Below are positions 5,589 to 10,250 of a stretch of DNA of 10,250 nucleotides, piece by piece (the first letter of the stretch is position 1; every line of letters begins with the position of its first letter). The notes beneath the pieces were generated by a model. It ran no database searches. It was given only the letters and a program-made list of their open reading frames with translations, and was not told the DNA's origin. Both the position numbers and the translations under genes were made by a program. This stretch comes from an uncultured Pedobacter sp. Lineage in GTDB: Bacteria; Bacteroidota; Bacteroidia; Sphingobacteriales; Sphingobacteriaceae. The stretch covers positions 1-10,250 of the forward strand of contig CAMLDJ010000192.1 in assembly GCA_946478755.1 (NCBI GenBank). Reading direction: 5' to 3'.

Positions 5589-5948
5589 CTAAGCATACTG
5601 GTTTACCCGGGCAACGAAATGGTCGATATTAAAGGGCTTTGCTATAAATTCTGCGCCACAGCCCGAACCCAAAATTTCGTTCTTGGTCGTGTTGGCAGAC
5701 ATCATGATGATATTAATGACTGAAGTACGTTCATCCATGCGCAATTGCCTGCAGATATCGAGCCCGTTACCGTCGGGCAACATGATATCAAGAATCGCTA
5801 TATCAGGCAATCTCTGCGAGATCATATGGTTGAACGCCGCGACGGTAGGGCAGCCATTTACTTCATAGCCTTCTTCGGACAGGATATAACTGACCACTTC
5901 ACTGATATCTGCGTCGTCCTCCAGGACATAAACTAATTTTTTGCTCAT
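5589..5948 (-). CDS. Receiver-only response regulator paired with the upstream kinase
   Basis: A 119-residue single receiver domain: acidic pair D11/D12 (YVLEDDAD), phospho-acceptor D54 (IAILDIMLPDGNGLDI), S84 (IIMMSANTT) and K104 (IAKPFNIDHF). It ends right after the domain (VNQYA), so it has no DNA-binding or enzymatic output and must act through a protein partner or as a phosphate sink or relay. Its ATG lies 14 bases past the kinase stop on the same strand, so the two are almost certainly co-transcribed and functionally paired. No Shine-Dalgarno is visible. It resembles the receiver at 3660-4106 (same motif spacing, D54/S84/K104 in both) but lacks that protein's charged tail. Confidence 0.93.
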   Translation of the reverse strand: MSKKLVYVLEDDADISEVVSYILSEEGYEVNGCPTVAAFNHMISQRLPDIAILDIMLPDGNGLDICRQLRMDERTSVINIIMMSANTTKNEILGSGCGAEFIAKPFNIDHFVARVNQYA

Positions 5949-5962
5949 TTGTGTTTGTTATA

Positions 5963-8305
5963 TTAGATGTTAGTGTGTGTGTTGAATACAGGGACCGCAA
6001 ATTTAAATGCAGCACCTCTACCGGGTTCGCTTTCTACCCATATCCTCCCCCCATGGCGTTCAATAATCTCCTTGGTAATGTAAAGGCCAAGTCCAAGCCC
6101 AGATATATTACGGTCCTTTTCTCTTACCCTGTAAAACTGGCTGAATATATGGACCTGTTCGGCGGCAGGAATCCCTGCGCCATAATCTATCACCGAAATA
6201 ATTATTTCATGGTCACGGTTTACAGCCGTTATATTAATATCCCGGGAGTGGGGCGCATACTTTACTGCATTGCCAATCAGGTTCGTGATTACCTGTTCCA
6301 TCCGCATTTTATCCCCATTCAATACAAGGTCTCCCTCGCGGGTATAAATATAATTGTGTCCGGGAACGGTCTGCTCAAATGTTTCGCAGATATCACCGAT
6401 CAGTGCACCAAGGTCCAACTGTTCAAAATTAAACTGTAATTTGCCAGCCTGGACCTTGGAAATGTCAAACAGGTCATTGATAAGGATATTGAGTTTGTCT
6501 ACCTGCCTGATCGCCTTGTCTAAAAAAACTTTATTCATACCATCTGAAGCTGTTTTTTGAAGCACCTGAAGAAAGCCGCTCATAGAGGTGAGTGGTGTTT
6601 TGAGTTCATGTGAAGCCAAGGCTATAAATTCATCTTTTTTAAGGCTAAGGGTTTTGACCTCTTCAAAAAGTTTTGAGTTATCGAGTGCTATGGCTGCCTG
6701 AGAGGCAACCCCAACCACCAGTTCTTCATGATCCTGCAGAAATATGCCGGGTTCTGGGTGACCAAAGAAAAGCCCGCCAATTACTGTGCCTGTTGATGAA
6801 ATAACAGGGACAGCCAGATAACTGACCACAGGCAGGTGTCCATCGGGCATCCCAAAATGGGGAGCCATTTTGCCATAACGTTCATCTTTTTTAATGTTGT
6901 CTACACGCACCACTCCCTCACCGCTGAAGGTGGTGTGGAATACTGCTGTATTACGGGGCATACCAAATTTTTCAAATGCCTCACGAGGAGCGCCCGAGAG
7001 CGTATAGAGCATGTAAGATTCACCTTCCTCATTGATTTTATTGTAAAAGAAAGCGCCAAATGCCGCCCCGGTAAGTTTTGTTGTCGCATCGGTCACTTTC
7101 TGTAAAATGACATTGACATCCAGTTGTTCACTGATGCTCTTGCCTATCGAATTCAGGATCATGAGCTTTTGGGAATTGCTTTTTAAGGCATTTTCTGCTT
7201 CTCTCTGGGCAGTGATATCCCTGGCTACTTTTGAAGCGCCAACGATTATCCCATCACTGTTCTTTATCGGGGACACTGTTAAGGAGACCTGGATTTTCCT
7301 GTTTTCCTTACTTATCCTTATGGTTTGAAAGTGATCTATCTTTATACCTCTTTTGATACTGCTTATAATGCGTTCCTCCTCATCAAGGCGGTCTGGCGGG
7401 ATCAATATGGAGATGTGGCGACCAACGGCTTCGTTTTCGCTATAGCCAAAAATATTTTCTGCACCTTTATTCCATGTGGTGATTATACCAGCGAGCGTTT
7501 TGCTTACGATGGCATCATCGGAACTCTCAACTATGGCAGCCAATGCGGCCTGCTTCTCATCGGCGAGTTTTTGGGCTGTAATGTTACGCGCAACCTTACT
7601 CACCCCAATAATGTGGCCCTGTTTGTTCCTTATGGGCGATACGGTAAGCGATATAGGTATTTCAGTTCCGTCCTTGGCCAGACGTACTGTCTTGTAATAT
7701 TCGATTTTTTTGCCTGCCCTTATCTTATTGATAATATAATCTTCTTCATGTATCCGATCCTGAGGGATGAGGATGGTAATATGCTTCCCGATTACTTCTG
7801 ATGCAGCATAACCAAAAATTTCCTGCGCTCCATTGTTCCAGCTGGTGATAAAACCATCTAGCGTTTTAGAGACGATTGCGTCTTCAGATCCTTCAATAAT
7901 GGCTGCCAGTGTAGCTTGTTGTTCTTCGGCGATATGTTCATCTGAAATGTCACGGATCGTTTGGGAAATGCCTATCAATTTTTGTTCAGCATCAGTAATT
8001 GGAGAGATGGTAATGGAAACATGTAGGTCTTCCCCTGTTATCGATCGGCGTACGGTACGAAAACCCTGGATCTTCGCACCGCTCCGCACAATATTCACTA
8101 AGTGCTCATACTCTTCAAAAACGGCTTTTTCCATTAGCCCGCAAACTGTTTTTCCGATCTGCTCCCTGGTAAAACCGAACAGTCGCTCTGCCGCCGGGTT
8201 TATATCTGTAATTTTAAAATCAATGTCATGGCAGATTACTGCGTCTTCCAAGCTTTCAAAAATCGACTTAAAGGTAAACAGTTGATTTAGGGAAGTTAAG
8301 TCCAT
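5963..8305 (-). CDS. Hybrid-input sensor histidine kinase (PAS-PAS-PAS-GAF-HisKA-HATPase)
   Basis: A 780-residue kinase from the ATG at 8305; a TTG four codons earlier is less likely. In order: PAS1 (~10-122), PAS2 (~132-246), PAS3 (~252-366), GAF (~378-545), HisKA with H566 in FIALASHELKTPLTSM, and HATPase_c with the N-box NLIGNAVKYAP (~675-685), G1 DYGAGIP (~707-713) and G2 SGLGLGLYI (~735-743). All catalytic motifs are intact, so it should autophosphorylate and pass phosphate to the receiver encoded 14 bases downstream. There is no signal peptide or membrane helix, so it senses cytoplasmic or diffusible cues. PAS2 and PAS3 are close tandem repeats about 120 residues apart. No heme- or flavin-binding motif can be assigned by eye. 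Six C's lie just before the ATG where a Shine-Dalgarno would be. Confidence 0.94.
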   Translation of the reverse strand: MDLTSLNQLFTFKSIFESLEDAVICHDIDFKITDINPAAERLFGFTREQIGKTVCGLMEKAVFEEYEHLVNIVRSGAKIQGFRTVRRSITGEDLHVSITISPITDAEQKLIGISQTIRDISDEHIAEEQQATLAAIIEGSEDAIVSKTLDGFITSWNNGAQEIFGYAASEVIGKHITILIPQDRIHEEDYIINKIRAGKKIEYYKTVRLAKDGTEIPISLTVSPIRNKQGHIIGVSKVARNITAQKLADEKQAALAAIVESSDDAIVSKTLAGIITTWNKGAENIFGYSENEAVGRHISILIPPDRLDEEERIISSIKRGIKIDHFQTIRISKENRKIQVSLTVSPIKNSDGIIVGASKVARDITAQREAENALKSNSQKLMILNSIGKSISEQLDVNVILQKVTDATTKLTGAAFGAFFYNKINEEGESYMLYTLSGAPREAFEKFGMPRNTAVFHTTFSGEGVVRVDNIKKDERYGKMAPHFGMPDGHLPVVSYLAVPVISSTGTVIGGLFFGHPEPGIFLQDHEELVVGVASQAAIALDNSKLFEEVKTLSLKKDEFIALASHELKTPLTSMSGFLQVLQKTASDGMNKVFLDKAIRQVDKLNILINDLFDISKVQAGKLQFNFEQLDLGALIGDICETFEQTVPGHNYIYTREGDLVLNGDKMRMEQVITNLIGNAVKYAPHSRDINITAVNRDHEIIISVIDYGAGIPAAEQVHIFSQFYRVREKDRNISGLGLGLYITKEIIERHGGRIWVESEPGRGAAFKFAVPVFNTHTNI

Positions 8306-8620
8306 ACTGGGGGGCAATTATTTAATTAAAGAAGGTACATTCACATTAATACCCGATCTATGTCAACAACCCTGAGCGATAATAGTTTTAAGAATATAAA
8401 AATGCGTCCCTTTTTGGGCGGTATATTTTAGCCTTTTTTATTAAATCTGTCGACTCTGAGCTAGTGTGATGCAAAAAGAAAAATGTGTTTAATTTAAACT
8501 AAATGTGGATTTTGCATGAAAGGAAATTGCAACAATTTAAGAATGTCGAGTGATCTAGTTAATATAGAGGGCATTAATGAGCACAATGTGTAAGTTTTTC
8601 AGAATGCAAACAACTAATAG
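8306..8620. other. Intergenic stretch upstream of the kinase operon
   Basis: No gene found. The first ~100 bases should hold the promoter of the minus-strand kinase operon, but I see no full match to the Bacteroidota consensus. A short plus-strand open frame from the ATG at 8586 (46 codons, to 8726) lies in another frame of the relic at 8621-8947 and does not look like protein. Base composition is AT-rich, as expected for non-coding DNA here. Confidence 0.5.
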
Positions 8621-8947
8621 CTATTGTTCAGAGGGAAACCATATTATGCTTTTAGCGCTTTCCCGCCGCTGTTTGCCCTTGGTGGGATTTTATTTGAGAA
8701 CATCCTGCGTAAATAAGGCAAAGTAGTAAAGGTTGCTTTAACACGGGTTCTTCTCGTTCCAAATCTTCTGTTATCGCTCGTTCTACTGCCTTATCTGCCG
8801 ATCGAAAATACATCTAAGTTTTTTGAATGGACTTATAACCATTGGTGTCTCCGGCAACCTATAAAAATTCGTAACTTCATAGAACTGCGGGACACCGGAC
8901 AGACAGGAGCGATCAATGTTTTATTTTTTCAAAAAATAGATTTTTAA
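8621..8947 (+). pseudogene. Relic of a membrane protein, resembling a family-39 glycosyltransferase C-terminus
   Basis: One plus-strand frame carries protein-like sequence across a single in-frame TAA (8714-8716). Before it comes LLFRGKPYYAFSAFPPLFAL and GGILFENILRK. After it comes GKVVKVALTRVLLVPNLL, then LSLVLLPYLPIENTSKFFEW and a soluble tail ending QKIDF. The RGKPYY..SAFPPLFALGG segment, followed by a hydrophobic helix and a proline-ending LPYLPI, recalls the last membrane helices of Bacteroidota PMT_2/ArnT-like glycosyltransferases, which move sugars from lipid carriers. The 5' end is lost at a TAG (8618-8620), and no start codon is available. The family is my recognition by pattern only. 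That this is a broken gene is better supported than its exact identity. Confidence 0.45.
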
Positions 8948-9128
8948 TCCTATCAGAATTTATATAAAATCCTGTAATGTTTTTTTGTTTATCACGAACT
9001 AACCGAATGCCACCAAAATTCCTGGCGTTACTTAAGAACATATCTTTCTGAATAGGAGTGAAACTAATTATGGGTTGATTTTTATTGCTTGTAAATAAGC
9101 CCGTAAACTCAGTCAAAGCAAGATAATG
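8913..9128 (-). pseudogene. Relic of a serine hydrolase (beta-lactamase-like) C-terminal domain
   Basis: From the stop at 9129-9131 the minus strand reads HYLALTEFTGLFTSNKNQPI, then FTPIQKDMF, GGIRLVRDKQKNITGFYI and NSDRIKNLFFEKIKH before a stop. This matches the small beta-barrel domain found after class-C beta-lactamase-type serine hydrolases in Bacteroidota (an xxYxGxFYS opening, then LTPIxKDxFSG, then FxRDxxGKVTGFxVSxGRVRNLxFEK). The stretch between GLFTS and the FTPIQKD part is shorter than usual, suggesting an internal deletion. The catalytic domain is absent. A further scrap, GLSGTTVAAIP then VTPKNNVFIALS, in another minus frame (9204-9112), may be the preceding hydrolase core after a frameshift. 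There is no ATG; the only start is a TTG. It meets the plus-strand relic at 8621-8947 tail to tail. Confidence 0.55.
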
Positions 9129-9204
9129 CTATGAATACATTATTTTTTGGGGTGACGCTCACTTTCTAGCAGGGAATGGCAGCTACAGTAGTACCACTCA
9201 AACC

Positions 9205-9430
9205 TCAGCAGTATGCGGTTATGTAAATGGAGTTTTGAAATAAGCCTGAGCATCAATAAATAGCTACTATTTAAACACTGATATTGGGTAAGTTACAACT
9301 CCCGGCGGGATCGCAGCTAATACCACCAAAATGTACCAAATCCATGTAAATCAGATGATTGCAAGGGTTTTTAATTTTTAGGGTACCAGATAAAAATCAT
9401 CTCTTACTTTTAAAACTAACGAATAGATAC
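9205..9430. other. Non-coding stretch upstream of the sigma factor gene
   Basis: No gene or relic I can name. It contains a small inverted repeat, TAAATAG-CTA-CTATTTA (9257-9273), too AT-rich and short to assign a role. Several stops occur in all frames, consistent with decayed or regulatory DNA. Confidence 0.4.
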
Positions 9431-9460
9431 TTGCAGATGCTTAAATTTACACTATACTTG
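9431..9460 (+). promoter_or_regulatory. Candidate promoter of the ECF sigma gene
   Basis: TTG (9431-9433), a 19-base spacer, then TATACTTG (9453-9460), a 7/8 match to the Bacteroidota -7 element TAnnTTTG. The predicted start near 9466 leaves a leader of about 40 bases before the ATG at 9506. Spacing and position are right for the housekeeping sigma factor of this phylum. Confidence 0.55.
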
Positions 9461-9505
9461 TTGTTCAGCTAACCAAAATAAAGTTATCACCCAAGGGTAC
9501 AGCCA

Positions 9506-10096
9506 ATGCAAAACAGGCAACTTAAAAATGAAGAAGAACTATTGGCCAGGATTGCCGTGGGCGATCAGCGTGCATTTACGGAGATCTTTGATTTTTATCA
9601 ACGGTATGTACATGACTATGGTCGAAAGCTGACTAAATCAGAAGATCAGGCCGGTGAAATCGTACAGGATGTTTTTTTAAAAATATGGCTCAACAGAGAA
9701 AAGCTTAATGAAGTAAAAAGCTTTGGAGCATACCTAAACCGTGTGGTAAGAAACCATTCATTAAACATTATACGAAAATTGGCTCAAGATGCCAGATCGG
9801 CGACACAGCTTAAAATTCACAATCCGGAATCTGAAAACGCTACAGATAAAACATTGGATTACAATGAAAGCAATAGGATACTAACCCAGGCTATAGAAAA
9901 CTTAAGCCCTCAGCAACGGACAGCATACACCCTTTGTCATATAGAGGGATTGAAATATGAAGAAGTTGCGAAAAAGATGAACGTTTCAAGCCGTACCGTA
10001 CAGGCACATATGCATCAAGCCTTAAAACACATCCGTGAGCATTTCAACAAACATGCGCTTACCTATCCGGCATTATTTGCTGTACTATTCAAATAA
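9506..10096 (+). CDS. ECF RNA polymerase sigma factor (FecI-like, sigma-70 family)
   Basis: A 196-residue extracytoplasmic-function sigma factor. Region 2 (~24-91) includes FTEIFDFYQRYV, the core-binding and -10-recognising helix EIVQDVFLKIW (51-61) and SFGAYLNRVVRNHSLNIIRK. Region 4 (~131-180) has LSPQQRTAYTLCHIEGL followed by the helix-turn-helix YEEVAKKMNVSSRTVQAHMH, which reads the -35 element. The order and the short linker are typical of Bacteroidota ECF sigmas, which are usually held inactive by a FecR-type anti-sigma factor and released by a TonB-dependent outer-membrane receptor carrying an N-terminal signalling domain. The possible start of a downstream gene at 10219 fits that layout. 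No Shine-Dalgarno is visible; the start is the first ATG after the candidate promoter. Confidence 0.93.
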   Translation: MQNRQLKNEEELLARIAVGDQRAFTEIFDFYQRYVHDYGRKLTKSEDQAGEIVQDVFLKIWLNREKLNEVKSFGAYLNRVVRNHSLNIIRKLAQDARSATQLKIHNPESENATDKTLDYNESNRILTQAIENLSPQQRTAYTLCHIEGLKYEEVAKKMNVSSRTVQAHMHQALKHIREHFNKHALTYPALFAVLFK

Positions 10097-10218
10097 ATAT
10101 CATTGTAAATCAGTCTATTAAATATTTATTAATTATTTTTTGATAAACCACTAAGCATTTTTTTTGCTTCACGTGTCAATGTAGTTAAAAGGTATAAAAC
10201 TGCCTAAACCAACAAACG

Positions 10219-10250
10219 ATGCAAAAACCAAACGCGAGGCTTCAAGTCCT
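10219..10250 (+). CDS. Start of a possible FecR-type anti-sigma factor (3' truncated by window)
   Basis: Only the first ten codons are inside the window (MQKPNARLQV). They begin 122 bases after the ECF sigma stop, on the same strand. The short polar start resembles the N-termini of Bacteroidota FecR proteins, and an anti-sigma gene is the usual neighbour at this position. The identity rests on context, not on the sequence itself. Confidence 0.35.
   Translation, partial: MQKPNARLQV

Noticed and set aside
7325..7801. 158-codon plus-strand open frame opposite the kinase PAS domains (and similar ones at 5951-6439 and 7833-8285)
   Set aside because: Antisense shadows of a gene with fully recognisable PAS, HisKA and ATPase motifs.
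8586..8726. Plus-strand ATG open frame of about 46 codons
   Set aside because: Lies in a different frame of the glycosyltransferase-like relic, and its Cys/Arg-rich translation looks like an out-of-frame product.
10153..10169. AAGCA-T7-TGCTT hairpin after the sigma gene
   Set aside because: A five-base AT-rich stem around a T-run is too weak to call a terminator, and the sigma and downstream gene may be co-transcribed.
1..10250. CRISPR array, tRNA, rRNA, insertion sequence or prophage
   Set aside because: No repeated spacer pattern, cloverleaf with CCA end, transposase motifs, terminal inverted repeats or phage genes were seen anywhere in the window.

Overview
The window looks like chromosomal DNA of a Bacteroidota bacterium, probably family Sphingobacteriaceae (Pedobacter/Mucilaginibacter-like). 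This rests on moderate-to-low GC, mostly absent Shine-Dalgarno sequences, candidate promoters of the Bacteroidota type (TTTG or TTG, about 19-21 bp, then TAnnTTTG-like), a PAS/GAF sensor kinase with stand-alone receivers, and an ECF sigma gene followed by what may be a FecR-type anti-sigma gene. The taxonomic call is inference from style, not from a marker gene.

Layout. (1) 1-240, plus strand: the C-terminus of a Gfo/Idh/MocA oxidoreductase. It converges, through a 12-bp perfect stem-loop, on a minus-strand metal-dependent amidohydrolase (388-2250) with an unusual His/Cys-rich N-terminus. (2) 2251-2854: a gene-poor stretch ending in the intrinsic terminator of a minus-strand TetR-family regulator (2855-3487), which has a 12-bp palindrome at its likely transcription start. 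(3) 3660-5027, minus strand: hsp20, then a small unrecognised 102-residue gene, then a stand-alone receiver protein. hsp20 has its own terminator. Upstream of hsp20 lie a -24/-12-like (sigma-54) promoter match and three evenly spaced copies of CTGAA-N5-TTCAG, the most interesting regulatory structure here. (4) 5242-5448: the relic of a PAS/HisKA histidine kinase. (5) 5589-8305, minus strand: a two-gene operon of a three-PAS + GAF histidine kinase and a receiver-only response regulator. (6) 8306-9505: about 1.2 kb with no intact gene. It holds two recognisable relics: a plus-strand membrane protein resembling a family-39 glycosyltransferase C-terminus (one in-frame stop), and a minus-strand serine-hydrolase C-terminal domain. 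(7) 9506-10096, plus strand: an ECF sigma factor with a good candidate promoter, then the first codons of a possible anti-sigma gene at the window edge.

Working together: the centre (about 3.6-8.3 kb) is a stress and signalling block. A soluble or peripheral multi-PAS kinase probably phosphorylates its adjacent receiver. A second receiver and a small unknown protein lie downstream of a small heat-shock chaperone whose upstream region looks activator-dependent. Neither receiver has a DNA-binding output, so signals must pass through protein partners outside the window. Decayed genes on both sides of the kinase operon suggest turnover of accessory content around a retained core. No tRNA, rRNA, CRISPR array or intact mobile element was seen.
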